Numbered from the stretch's first letter, positions 44,834-54,157 are shown. The stretch is DNA of 64,000 nucleotides from Thermoguttaceae bacterium (GCA_017407125.1 JAFQXE010000025.1:326581-390580); one strand, 5' to 3'. Numbers and translations are program-made. The notes: a model not told the origin generated them from the sequence alone.

Positions 44834-44917
44834 GGCGGCGAGGCGCCGCTCCCAGCCCGCGCTGCCGCGCGAGATGTATTATCATCGCTCCCGCTGGTCG
44901 CTTCGTTACCGCCTTCC
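44834..44917 (+). repeat. GC-rich module fused to right end of the GGAAGGCGGTAA element
   Basis: GGCGGCGAGGCGCCGCTCCC, CCGCGCTGCCGCGCGAGATG and CGCTCCCGCTGGTCGCTTC run into GTTACCGCCTTCC, the terminal repeat of the ~115-bp element. Tandem 'ctcgcaa' units (44923-44953) follow, directly before the VWA gene. Confidence 0.75.
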
Positions 44918-44960
44918 GTATTCTCGCAACTCGTAACTCGCAACTCGCAACTTATAAATC

Positions 44961-46043
44961 ATGAATTTTGAATTTCATTCGCCGTTGTGGCTTTTACTGC
45001 TTATTCCGTGGACTATCGCGGTGTTGTCGTTTGCGTTCCCGTTTGGGAAACGACGGCAGAGCAGATCGGCGATTTTGTTTCCTGACGTCAGCTCGCTGCG
45101 CGATTTGCCGGTAACGTTTGCCTTAAGAATCAAGCGTCTTTTGCCGCTGGTTCTGTTTTTGGCGGGCGTATGCGCGATTGTCGCCTTGGCGCGGCCGCGT
45201 CAGGGGGAAGAAGAATTTCGCGTTCAGACGGAAGGCATTGCTATTGAAATGGTCGTTGACAGAAGCGGGTCAATGCGCGCTCTGGACTTCAAAGTTAACG
45301 GCCGTCAGGTCAATCGTCTGGATGCGATTAAAGACGTGTTCAAGCGGTTTGTCATCGGAGACGGCGTTCTGGAAGGGCGTCCCAACGACAACATCGGTTT
45401 GATTTCTTTCGGCGGCTATGCGGAAGACCGCTGTCCGCTGACGCTGGATCACGACGCGTTAATCAGCGTTTTGAACGAAGTCAACATCTCCGATCCGATT
45501 TACGACGATCGGGGGCGTCTGCTGAACGAACATCTGGTTCAGGAAGAAAACAGCACAGCCATCGGCGACGCGCTGGCGGAAGGCGTTGAACGTCTGCGGA
45601 ACGCGGAAGAGAAATCGAAGATTATGATTTTCCTTTCCGATGGCGAACAGACTGCTGGCGAGCTGACCCCGGAACAGGGAACCGCTCTGGCGAAAAAGTA
45701 CGGTATAAAGGTTTATACTATCGGAATCGGAACCAATGGTCTGACAGACGTCCCGACGATGCTTTCCAACGGTCGGGTTATAATGCAAAAGGGAATTATG
45801 CGTCTGGACGAAGAGACGCTTAAAAATATCGCCAAAGAGACTGGCGGCGTTTATTTCAACGCGAAATCGACCAAGGCTCTGGAACAGGTTTATCAGGCGA
45901 TTGACAAACTTGAGAAGTCCAAAATTGAAGGGCAAATGTACACGCATTACAAGGAATGGTTTACCGTCCCGCTGTGGGCAAGCCTGATTTTGATTTTGGC
46001 GTACGTGTTACTAACAACCACGCGATTCAGATCGCTTCCGTAA
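44961..46043 (+). CDS. batA: VWA-domain membrane protein (BatA-like)
   Basis: A 360-residue protein. Two hydrophobic segments open it (residues ~9-25 and ~57-76). The VWA domain follows at ~95-320, with a complete MIDAS start 'VVDRSGSMRAL', the Thr-type position in 'ENSTAIGDALAEGVERL' and 'IMIFLSDGEQTAGE'. A C-terminal membrane helix is near 338-355 (LWASLILILAYVLLTT). This is the typical Bat/aerotolerance VWA layout, with the domain facing the periplasm. It lies 18 bp before the batB-batC gene, so the two are probably co-transcribed. Confidence 0.9.
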   Translation: MNFEFHSPLWLLLLIPWTIAVLSFAFPFGKRRQSRSAILFPDVSSLRDLPVTFALRIKRLLPLVLFLAGVCAIVALARPRQGEEEFRVQTEGIAIEMVVDRSGSMRALDFKVNGRQVNRLDAIKDVFKRFVIGDGVLEGRPNDNIGLISFGGYAEDRCPLTLDHDALISVLNEVNISDPIYDDRGRLLNEHLVQEENSTAIGDALAEGVERLRNAEEKSKIMIFLSDGEQTAGELTPEQGTALAKKYGIKVYTIGIGTNGLTDVPTMLSNGRVIMQKGIMRLDEETLKNIAKETGGVYFNAKSTKALEQVYQAIDKLEKSKIEGQMYTHYKEWFTVPLWASLILILAYVLLTTTRFRSLP

Positions 46044-46061
46044 GGAGTATAATCGGAAAAA

Positions 46062-49000
46062 ATGAACTGGGAGAATCCGGGAATTCTATCGTTAATTTGG
46101 CTTGAGCCGATAATCGTCGCTCTGGCGTATTATTCCTATCGCAGCCGCAAAAAGGCGTTGGACAGGTTTATCGATCAGGACGCTCAAAAGCGTTTGGCGC
46201 CCAAACTGTCCGGCGGCCGCGCGGCGTTCAAAACGCTGTGTCTGCTTTTGGCGATAACGTTTTTTATTGTCGCTCTTGCGCGTCCTCGATTCGGCGTCTA
46301 TTATGAACAGGTTCAGCGGCGCGGCGCCGACATGTTTATTCTTCTGGACGTTTCAAAGTCAATGGACGCTCAGGACGTCATGCCCAGCCGGTTGGAAAAG
46401 GCGAAGGCGGACTGCCTCGACTTGCTCAAGGAACTCAAAGGAGAACGCGTTGGTCTGATCGTCTTTGCGGGAAAGCCGCTTTTGAAAGTCCCGCTGACGA
46501 CGGATCAGGGCTTTTTCAAACGAACGCTCAAAGATATCGATACGCAGTCCGCTCCGCGAGGCGGCACGCTCATGGGCGACGCGATTCGTCTGGCGATGGA
46601 GTCCATGCCGGAACGCACCGACCGGGATCAGGCGATGCTGTTGATTACCGACGGGGAAGACCACGAGTCGCTGCCGGTTGAGGCGGCGACAGCCGCGGCG
46701 GCGAAGAAGATGCGCGTCTTTACGATGTCGATTGGCGACGCCAAAGAGGGAGCCAGAATTCCCGTTGTCGAAGGGCGCAACAAGTCGTACCTGAAAGACA
46801 AAAACGGTCAGGAAGTGTTCAGCAAAGCAGACGAAGGGCTTTTGCAGCAAATCGCGCTGGCGGGTTCCGGCGTGTATATTCCAGCAGGAACAAAAACCTA
46901 CGATTTAGGGCAGGTTTACAAAGACACGCTCAGCAAGCTCAAACACGGTTCAGACGGCGTCGAGGAACGAATCCGCTATCGGGAACAGTACCAGTGGTTT
47001 TTAGCGGCGGGAATGTTCTTCTTAATCGTGTATGTTTTGATAAACGAGAAACGCGTTACAAGAAACGAAAAACAAGAGACAAATAACGAGAGGCAGGAAG
47101 TGAAAAACGAAAACCGACAGTCGGCGCTGAGCGCTCCATTGACGTTAATTCTGCTGTTCGTTTTGCTGGCTTCGCCCCAGATGTTGCAGGCGGAAACGGT
47201 TCCGACAATGGCGTCCGCTCAAAGCGATTACCAAGCGGGTCATTTTACTCAGGCGGCGGAGAAGTATCAGAAAATTATAGACTCTATTACGTCACAGAAA
47301 AATCCGAACGCTCAAAAGAAGGACTTGACAATCTGCCAGTACAATCTGGCGCGAAGTCTGGACAAAGCCGGGCAGTTCGAGAAAGCAAAAGACGCGTACC
47401 TGGCCGTTGCCGGGTCGGCAGACGACGCGATGGCTCTCCGGGCGAAATACGACCTGGGGTGTCTGTACGCTCAAATCGCCAATCAGGAATCCGGGTCGGA
47501 TCCGAAGGCTGTAGAAGATTCCGTCCGGAAAAAGATTCGCTCTAACGTCAATCGCGCGGCGGAACAGTTTCGAGCCGTTTTGGACGCTCAGCCGGATTAT
47601 CCTGACGCGAAAGAGAAGCTGGAACGAATTCTAACCGTCAGCCGCGAATGGGAAGACGCCTGGAAAGACTCCGATTTGAAAAAGGACGCGGAGAAGAAAA
47701 CTGCTCTGCAGTACGCCGTCGACGTTGAGGAAGAACTTCTCAAGGCGAAAGCAAAAAGCTCTCGTCTTGGTTTGAAAGACGATTCCCTTGTAACGCGACA
47801 GGAATATTTTCAGACTGCTGAACAGTTGTCGGATTCGATAAAGAAAGCAGAGTTGCTTCAGGACAAAACGATCAAGGCGTTGTCCGGTCAGGAAGCCGCC
47901 GCAGCTCAGGCGCAGCCGGGTCAGCCGGCGCCGCAGCCGCCCGTCCTTACCCCGGAACAACAGGCGCAGCTGGAACAGGTTAAGCCGGTGATTGAACAGT
48001 GGGTTAAAGACTCGCAGTCGGCAATTGAGAAATCGGCTGATAAGCTTTACAGCAAAGATTCCAAGGGCGCGGCGGACTCGCTGTCAAAGAGCGTCCAGAC
48101 GCTTGACAACCTCTATCTGGTCATGTCGCCTCTGCAGGAGATGATTGCCAGAGCTATCAAAGAGCAAAAAGAGCTTATCAAATATACCGAGAAGGAAATC
48201 AAAAAGAACGCGTCCAAAAAGGAAGCGGATACGGAAAAGACGGAGAAACAGAACGCCAGCCCGTCTGACGAAAAACTGTTACAAATAGAACGGGACGAGA
48301 ACGTGTTCAAGCAGAAAGCGATCCTTCCGTGGACGCAGACAATCGTTCCTAAAGCCGAGGCGATGCTTGAGCAGCTCCCGCCGGAAAAGGCGACGAAAAA
48401 GGGCGACGACGGTTCCAAGTTAAAGCTGCAGGACAACGCCGAGAACCTTCAGGACGCGTTGGACGCGCTGCAGAATCCGGAAGACGCTGCCGTTGACCCG
48501 AATTCCGCCAACCCGCAGGATCAGCAGATTCAGAAGTTGCGTAACATGTGCAAAAAGGCGGTCGAACTCGGTCCGTCGATTCCTCCGCTGGTTCAGTACG
48601 CCGCCAACGACTTAAAGGCGTCGAAACTGGACGACGCTCTGACGTCTCAGAAAGAAGCGCTCCGTTTGCTGGAAGAGATTCTCAAAGACGATTCCCAGCA
48701 GAATCAGGACAATCAAGACCAGCAAAACCAGGATCAGCAGAATCAAGATCAACAGAATCAGGATCAGCAAAACAAAGATCAGCAGAACAAAGACAAACAA
48801 AACCAAAATAAAGATCAGCAAAATCAGGACAAGCAGGATCAAGACAACCAGGATCAGCAAAACCAGGATAAGCAGGATCAAGACAAGCAAGATCAACAGA
48901 ATCAAGACGAGCAAAAACAGGACGAGCAAGACGAGTCCGAACAGGATAAGAAGTCTGAGGAAGAAGAACAGAAAGACGAGCAGGAAGGTGAGCAAGACGA

Positions 49001-49220
49001 GCAGGAGGCTCAACAGGACGAACAGGAAGGTCAGCAGGATGAGCAGGAAGCTCAGCAGCAAGAGGCGCAGCAAGCTCAGCAAAACGACGAGGAATTGACC
49101 GACGCGCAGGCGCACGGTCTGATGCGCCGCGTCCAGGCTCGTCAGGATGAAAGGAAGAAACTGGAAGCCCAACTTAGAAAACTGCTCAACCCCCCTGACA
49201 AAGTTGAAAAAGATTGGTAA
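46062..49220 (+). CDS. BatB-BatC fusion: VWA protein joined to TPR/low-complexity protein
   Basis: A 1052-residue protein. Residues ~1-325 are a full BatB-like VWA membrane protein: N-terminal helices, MIDAS 'LLDVSKSMDAQD' (~92), 'ITDGEDHE' (~198), and a C-terminal helix (~310-325). A repeat-encoded linker (VTRNEKQETNNERQEVKNE, ~330-350) leads into a signal-peptide-like helix ('LTLILLFVLLASPQMLQAE', ~357-375). TPR units follow ('YQAGHFTQAAEKYQKI', 'YNLARSLDKAGQFEKAKDAY') as in BatC, then long helical/coiled segments. Residues ~875-1015 are a DQQNQ/EEQ low-complexity tract. The fusion probably arose from two adjacent genes. Confidence 0.85.
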   Translation: MNWENPGILSLIWLEPIIVALAYYSYRSRKKALDRFIDQDAQKRLAPKLSGGRAAFKTLCLLLAITFFIVALARPRFGVYYEQVQRRGADMFILLDVSKSMDAQDVMPSRLEKAKADCLDLLKELKGERVGLIVFAGKPLLKVPLTTDQGFFKRTLKDIDTQSAPRGGTLMGDAIRLAMESMPERTDRDQAMLLITDGEDHESLPVEAATAAAAKKMRVFTMSIGDAKEGARIPVVEGRNKSYLKDKNGQEVFSKADEGLLQQIALAGSGVYIPAGTKTYDLGQVYKDTLSKLKHGSDGVEERIRYREQYQWFLAAGMFFLIVYVLINEKRVTRNEKQETNNERQEVKNENRQSALSAPLTLILLFVLLASPQMLQAETVPTMASAQSDYQAGHFTQAAEKYQKIIDSITSQKNPNAQKKDLTICQYNLARSLDKAGQFEKAKDAYLAVAGSADDAMALRAKYDLGCLYAQIANQESGSDPKAVEDSVRKKIRSNVNRAAEQFRAVLDAQPDYPDAKEKLERILTVSREWEDAWKDSDLKKDAEKKTALQYAVDVEEELLKAKAKSSRLGLKDDSLVTRQEYFQTAEQLSDSIKKAELLQDKTIKALSGQEAAAAQAQPGQPAPQPPVLTPEQQAQLEQVKPVIEQWVKDSQSAIEKSADKLYSKDSKGAADSLSKSVQTLDNLYLVMSPLQEMIARAIKEQKELIKYTEKEIKKNASKKEADTEKTEKQNASPSDEKLLQIERDENVFKQKAILPWTQTIVPKAEAMLEQLPPEKATKKGDDGSKLKLQDNAENLQDALDALQNPEDAAVDPNSANPQDQQIQKLRNMCKKAVELGPSIPPLVQYAANDLKASKLDDALTSQKEALRLLEEILKDDSQQNQDNQDQQNQDQQNQDQQNQDQQNKDQQNKDKQNQNKDQQNQDKQDQDNQDQQNQDKQDQDKQDQQNQDEQKQDEQDESEQDKKSEEEEQKDEQEGEQDEQEAQQDEQEGQQDEQEAQQQEAQQAQQNDEELTDAQAHGLMRRVQARQDERKKLEAQLRKLLNPPDKVEKDW

Positions 49221-49221
49221 A

Positions 49222-49302
49222 ATAATAGGGAATAGGGATTAGGAAATAGGCAATAGTTTAATCCTCTCTACTCCCTACTCCCCATTCCCCATTCCCTAAA
49301 CA
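49222..49302 (+). repeat. Short-tandem-repeat hairpin (aataggg / cccattc arms)
   Basis: 'aatagggaatagggattagg' is answered by 'tccctactccccattccc' and ends just before the BatD-BatE start codon. Confidence 0.8.
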
Positions 49303-49306
49303 TATC

Positions 49307-52057
49307 ATGAAATTCCTACATACGTTTTTATCGTTGACAATACTGACGTTTTTATTTCCGACGCTGGCGATGGCGGGCGAGCCGTCGACGCAGTCTGCTA
49401 TGTCGATTGACGGGCAGAAGATTGGAAAGTCCGTCTACGAAGGGCAGACTATTGACTGGGTTGTAACGCTCATTGACGCCGACCCGGTTAAGCCGAAGGT
49501 AGAAATGAACGACGATTTTCAGCTCTTTGACCGCGGCGACCATCCCCAGAATTCTACCAGCATAATTATTGTCAACGGCAAGCGTATCGACAACAGCCAA
49601 CGAAAGCACATCTACACGTTTCAGCTTGTACCCAATAAAACGGGAGAACTCCAATTGCCGAAGCTGGTTTTTGAAACCGAAGGACGTCAGCTGACAGCGG
49701 GCGGAGGAACGCTGACGGTGAAGTCGGCAGACGCGCAGGATTATATTATCATGAAAATCCTCGCTCAAAGTAACGGGAAAGACGTTTCAGAATCTCCGCT
49801 GTATCCGATGCAGAGTTTTGACGTCGTTCTTCGAATCTGGATCAAGGCGATTCCTGAACCGAATTCCGACCACAACCCGCTGACCGTTCAGCAGACGCCG
49901 GTTCGTCTGAAGATTCCGTGGGCTATGGACAATCTCGCCGATGGACTGTCGACGCCGTCAGACGTGAGCGTTTGGCTGGGACCGTATCAAAGCAGATCCG
50001 GGGGCTTTTCCATCAACGACTACAAAAAGGCGATGTCCGCTTTTGATATGATGGACGATTTCGATTTTGGGTTCGGGTTTGGCCCCGCTTCTCGAAAACC
50101 GTCGCTGTTTACGTTCATGCCGAAGGCGAAAGAAGTAACGCTGCCGGACGCCAACGGAACGGAAACGAAATACTGGCAGTTCGATTTTGTCAGACGTTTT
50201 ACCGCTCAGAAAACCGGTTCGTATCAGTTCGGTCCCGTCAACTTCCAGGGCGATTTAGCTGTCGGTTTTGAAAACGGACGTCTTCAGGGCGAAGCGTTTT
50301 TCGCTACCGCCAAGGCGTTAACCGTCAAAGTCGTTCCCCCGCCGGAAAAGGGACGTCCGGACGATTACATCAACGCGGTAGGTCTGTTTGACATGACTGC
50401 GTCTGCCACGCCGGATAAAGTCAAGGTTGGCGATCCGATTACGTTGACGCTTCGCGTTCGCGGTTCCGGGTCTTTTGAAGATATGACCGCGCCGAAGCTG
50501 GAATCCATCCCGGCGTTTGCAGACAATTTCAAGATTTACGAGTCGACGGATAAGCTCACCGACGGACAGATGGAGTTCAGCTGGTCTATGCGTCCTCTTA
50601 ATGACAAGGTTCGAGAAATTCCGGCAATTACCGCGTCGTTTTTCAACGTTGATACAGGACAGTACTTCCAGATGAAAACGAATCCCATTCCGCTGACGGT
50701 GGAAAAAGGATCCGCTTTGCTGATGTCGACGCCGTCCGTTCCCAACGCTGGAGCCGGGGCGTCTGACCAGAACTGGAAAACCAGCCAGGGAGGCGTTCAC
50801 GCCAATGTAACAGACGTCAATCAGCTTCGCGAATCCTTGTTCAATTTGATGAAGTCGCCATCGGCGTTTCTTTGGACTAACGGGATTGTTTACGGCGCGT
50901 TTATAGCGCTGTCGCTGGTTATACTGCTTGTCAGAATGATGAAGTCGAGTCCCGTACAGGTTCGACGCCGTCACGCTTCCGCTAACGCTCTGTCGGCGAT
51001 TCGTCAGGCGACGTCGCTCAATACTCCCGCTGACCGATTGGACGCTGTCGTCAAGGCGATAACCGTTTATGCCGCCGACAGACAAAACGTTCCCGCCGCC
51101 GGGTTGACGACAGACGATGTGATTCGTCTTTTGCGTCAGGACGGCTGCAATGACGAAAACGTTCTCAATGACATTCGCTCAATTCTCCAGATGGCGGACG
51201 CCGCCCGATTTGGCGGTTTGGACGTCAACGTCAACGTCCCGGAAAAAGCTGAAAAGATTATCATGAAATTGCGAGAATTCAAATCGTCGCCGCGAGTCCG
51301 CGCCGCTCAGACTAACGTTTTTTTGCTTTTGGCGTTTGCCATGACGATCTCCGGCTGCTCTCAGCCGCTGTCATCTGACGAGGTCAAACAGTTCCAAAAA
51401 GGACTTGACGAATTCTCGCAGGCGCAAAAGCCGGACGATTATTTACATTCCGCTCAAACGTATTTGAATCTGGTTAATCAGGGCGTTAAGGCGGGAGCGG
51501 TTTACTACAATCTCGGCAACGCCTACGCAATGGCGGGCGACAAGCCCCGCGCTCTGGCAGCGTATCGTCAGACGGTTCCGTACATGCCGTCCAACCCGCA
51601 TTTGCTGGACAACATCCAGTCCGTTGGCGGAAAAGAGCAGAGCGTTCCACTGTTTGAAAACCTGTTTTTCTGGCAGAACTGGATTTCATTTCCCAACAAA
51701 GCGTTCATCGCGACGGTTTTGTCTGTTTTGACGACGCTGACGCTGCTGACGTATTTGATTTTTGGCAAACGTCCGATTTTATACGTCGGGATTGTTTTTG
51801 TCCTGCTGACCGCTTGCTCGTTCGTTTCGGTTCAGTACGATTACCAGCGATTCGTTCAGACGCAGCGCGGCGTTGTAACAGCGCCAAAAGTGGTTGCTCG
51901 TAAAGGCGACGCCGATACGTACGCTCCCGCCTTGACTCAGCCGCTTACCGCCGGAGTAGAATTTACCGTGTCACAGAAACGCGGCGACTGGATTCTTATA
52001 AATCTGGATGATTCTCATGAAGGCTGGATTCCGGCATCGTCGGCAATTGTGTATTAG
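49307..52057 (+). CDS. BatD-BatE fusion (oxygen-tolerance protein + TPR + SH3-like tail)
   Basis: A 916-residue protein. The signal peptide (TILTFLFPTLAMAG) is followed by BatD-like immunoglobulin-type repeats to ~490 ('YEGQTIDWVVTLID', 'YTFQLVPNKTGELQLP'). A membrane helix is near 530-545. At ~672-685 a lipoprotein-type signal 'VFLLLAFAMTISGC' occurs inside the chain, and a TPR unit follows ('VYYNLGNAYAMAGDKPRALAAY'), which is the BatE pattern. Two more helices (~800-850) precede an SH3-like C-terminus ('GDWILINLDDSHEGWIPAS'). It looks like fused batD and batE genes. Its last 62 bp overlap the end of the convergent gene at 51996. Confidence 0.85.
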   Translation: MKFLHTFLSLTILTFLFPTLAMAGEPSTQSAMSIDGQKIGKSVYEGQTIDWVVTLIDADPVKPKVEMNDDFQLFDRGDHPQNSTSIIIVNGKRIDNSQRKHIYTFQLVPNKTGELQLPKLVFETEGRQLTAGGGTLTVKSADAQDYIIMKILAQSNGKDVSESPLYPMQSFDVVLRIWIKAIPEPNSDHNPLTVQQTPVRLKIPWAMDNLADGLSTPSDVSVWLGPYQSRSGGFSINDYKKAMSAFDMMDDFDFGFGFGPASRKPSLFTFMPKAKEVTLPDANGTETKYWQFDFVRRFTAQKTGSYQFGPVNFQGDLAVGFENGRLQGEAFFATAKALTVKVVPPPEKGRPDDYINAVGLFDMTASATPDKVKVGDPITLTLRVRGSGSFEDMTAPKLESIPAFADNFKIYESTDKLTDGQMEFSWSMRPLNDKVREIPAITASFFNVDTGQYFQMKTNPIPLTVEKGSALLMSTPSVPNAGAGASDQNWKTSQGGVHANVTDVNQLRESLFNLMKSPSAFLWTNGIVYGAFIALSLVILLVRMMKSSPVQVRRRHASANALSAIRQATSLNTPADRLDAVVKAITVYAADRQNVPAAGLTTDDVIRLLRQDGCNDENVLNDIRSILQMADAARFGGLDVNVNVPEKAEKIIMKLREFKSSPRVRAAQTNVFLLLAFAMTISGCSQPLSSDEVKQFQKGLDEFSQAQKPDDYLHSAQTYLNLVNQGVKAGAVYYNLGNAYAMAGDKPRALAAYRQTVPYMPSNPHLLDNIQSVGGKEQSVPLFENLFFWQNWISFPNKAFIATVLSVLTTLTLLTYLIFGKRPILYVGIVFVLLTACSFVSVQYDYQRFVQTQRGVVTAPKVVARKGDADTYAPALTQPLTAGVEFTVSQKRGDWILINLDDSHEGWIPASSAIVY

Positions 52058-52907
52058 AATCGTCGAGGGTTTGAGGAGCGCTTTGCTCCTCACTGGTTTC
52101 CGGGCTTTTGTACAAGTCCATCGTTGTCAAAAAGACTGCCAGAAGGAATATTAGTATCGCGATCAGTTTTTTAAACCATCCCGCAAAGGACAGCCATTTA
52201 ACCGGGACAAAATCGGCTTTTTTCGCGAACGACAAGTCTGTCAGTTTCTTTTGCCGCCAGTTGTTGACGACCCTGTTGATTATTCCGACCAGCCAAACGC
52301 CCGCCCCGATCAGGGTAATCTTAATCCACAGCCAGTTGACCTCTCCATGGGTGAACTGCGCTGTAGCGGCAGCGGCAAAAATGAGCGCAACGAGCGCCCC
52401 GATATAAATCCAGACGCATGTAACAGCTTGCTTTCCGCGGCGCTGAATGAGGAATAAATATTGAAATTGCAACAAATAAAACCAAAACAGAACTGCTATC
52501 GCGACAGGGTATACGACATATCGATACTGCCAGCCGAGATCGGAATTGAATATCTCTCTTACCGAGAAAGATGAGCCTATAAGACAAAACGCAACTAACG
52601 TCAACGCCGTCAGCCAGGAAATAAGATAGGACAGCCGAACGAAAAACGGAGGTTTGGGCTCGTTGTTTTTCGGTTTGGCTTTCCTTTCAGGCTTCTTTTT
52701 AGGTTCCTGCTTCGCGGCGGTTTTCTTTGTCTGATCAGTATCTTTGGCAGAAGCAGAGTTTTCCTGCTCTTTTCTCTGTTTAGCCAACGCAGCGACGCGG
52801 GCTTGCAAAGGCGACGCCTTTTGAGGTTCGACGCTTTGCGGCGCCAGGTCGTCTTCCTGTTCGTCTTCCCAGTCGTAACGGTCGGAATGTCGTTTTTTTC
52901 TTCCCAT
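51996..52907 (-). CDS. Uncharacterised membrane protein with charged N-terminal tail
   Basis: A 303-residue protein, not recognised. The first ~85 residues are charged and Lys/Glu/Gln-rich, including 'LQARVAALAKQRKEQENSAS' and a Pro/Lys stretch. About five membrane helices follow (~92-112, 130-150, 165-188, 192-210, 243-262). The C-terminal ~45 residues are polar and acidic. It is transcribed toward the BatD-BatE gene and overlaps it tail to tail by 62 bp. The lipase gene lies upstream on the same strand with only 16 bp between, suggesting an operon. Confidence 0.7.
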   Translation of the reverse strand: MGRKKRHSDRYDWEDEQEDDLAPQSVEPQKASPLQARVAALAKQRKEQENSASAKDTDQTKKTAAKQEPKKKPERKAKPKNNEPKPPFFVRLSYLISWLTALTLVAFCLIGSSFSVREIFNSDLGWQYRYVVYPVAIAVLFWFYLLQFQYLFLIQRRGKQAVTCVWIYIGALVALIFAAAATAQFTHGEVNWLWIKITLIGAGVWLVGIINRVVNNWRQKKLTDLSFAKKADFVPVKWLSFAGWFKKLIAILIFLLAVFLTTMDLYKSPETSEEQSAPQTLDDSNTQLPTMPESSLHENHPDL

Positions 52908-52923
52908 GATTTTGATGTATGAA

Positions 52924-53982
52924 TTATCGCAGCGGCGTCATTTGTTCCGGGGCGAGGAAATAGCCGAATTCCAAAAATCGGTTAACCATTTCCGCCGTTT
53001 CCGGCTGATTCAAAAGCGCGTTGTGTTTGTGAAACAGAACTTTATAATCGCTGGCTCCAGACAGCCGCGTACTGGACAGCTCAACAACCCCGTCGTCGTC
53101 CCCGCGCAAGCCGCCGCAATGTCCTTTTCCGTCTGGCGTTCCGCCGGCAATGACGCCGTAAGGGCAGGGCGGAACGATAAGTCCTTTGGAGAACTCTTTC
53201 CAGCCTTCCCCCATTTCGTATAGCGACGCGCCAGCAAAGTCCTTGGCAAGCGGATTGGTTTGATAATGGTACTGAGCGGTGTACGTTCCGTAATTGGGCG
53301 TCCCGATAAAAACAACGCGTCCAAATCGTCTGGGGTCAGGACGAATGCCCATTTGATTCCCTTTCCCGGACATGTACGACCGAACGACCAAGCCCCCCAT
53401 GCTGTGAGCGACAAAATCGATGGTTGTAATTCCGTTCAGCGAGGAAATCAGCCGTTCCATCCAGGCGGCGTGCGCTTCCAGCGATCCCTGCGTTGATGGA
53501 TAAGCGGCTTGAATAACCTGATCGTATCGCCCGGACTGACGAAGCCGGTCGCCAAGTTTATCAAGAAACTTATAGTTTCCTAAAAAACCGTGAACGAGTA
53601 TTACCGCTCGACCGCGCATTGGCGGCAGACGCCGCGCCTGTTTGATCTTTTCCAGCCGTTCTTTGCAGTGGTCGAACGAACCAAAGGCGTACTGTTTTGC
53701 GTTTGGGTCGATAAGCCGGCATTGCTTAAAGAGGCTGTTGTACTGAATTCGCCAGCCTTGAAACCAAACCTCGTCTGACCAGTACTGCATTCCCCCCATC
53801 GTTGGAAGGGGGATGGCAAACGGTTCTGAAGCGTTGGACTGCGCCGGCGGAGCTGGCTGAACTCCAGACGGCGCCATCGGAAGCGGGACTCCCCCTTGAC
53901 CAAAAACCGCGGCTGTGGATATTATTAAATATATAATCGCAGAACAAAGAAATATACTCTTTGCTCTGTGAAGATCGATCAT
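52924..53982 (-). CDS. Secreted alpha/beta-hydrolase (lipase-like)
   Basis: A 352-residue protein from ATG 53982, which has AGG 7 nt upstream; an in-frame ATG at 54006 is the alternative. The signal peptide is 'SIFLCSAIIYLIISTAAVFG'. The oxyanion region 'VILVHGFLGNYKFLD' is at ~125, the nucleophile elbow 'DFVAHSMGGLVVRSY' (GHSMG type, here AHSMGG) at ~190, and candidate catalytic residues further on are 'GDDDGVVELSS' (Asp) and 'LFHKHNALL' (His). This matches triacylglycerol-lipase-like/PGAP1-like hydrolases. The substrate is unknown. It is divergent from ruvX, with 175 bp between. Confidence 0.82.
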   Translation of the reverse strand: MIDLHRAKSIFLCSAIIYLIISTAAVFGQGGVPLPMAPSGVQPAPPAQSNASEPFAIPLPTMGGMQYWSDEVWFQGWRIQYNSLFKQCRLIDPNAKQYAFGSFDHCKERLEKIKQARRLPPMRGRAVILVHGFLGNYKFLDKLGDRLRQSGRYDQVIQAAYPSTQGSLEAHAAWMERLISSLNGITTIDFVAHSMGGLVVRSYMSGKGNQMGIRPDPRRFGRVVFIGTPNYGTYTAQYHYQTNPLAKDFAGASLYEMGEGWKEFSKGLIVPPCPYGVIAGGTPDGKGHCGGLRGDDDGVVELSSTRLSGASDYKVLFHKHNALLNQPETAEMVNRFLEFGYFLAPEQMTPLR

Positions 53983-54157
53983 GTTTTTACCTATGCTGTT
54001 TAGCATGCGCTTTTTAACGTGCTGCGTTATTCGGTATTTTTAGTCGTTGATTTATGAACAAAGACGGATCTTGTTCGTAATCATATTGAGCGTTAAACAA
54101 TCCGCCATCATAACAGATGTGCGATTTATTATAATCCCTTAACGCATTTTTGGCAAG

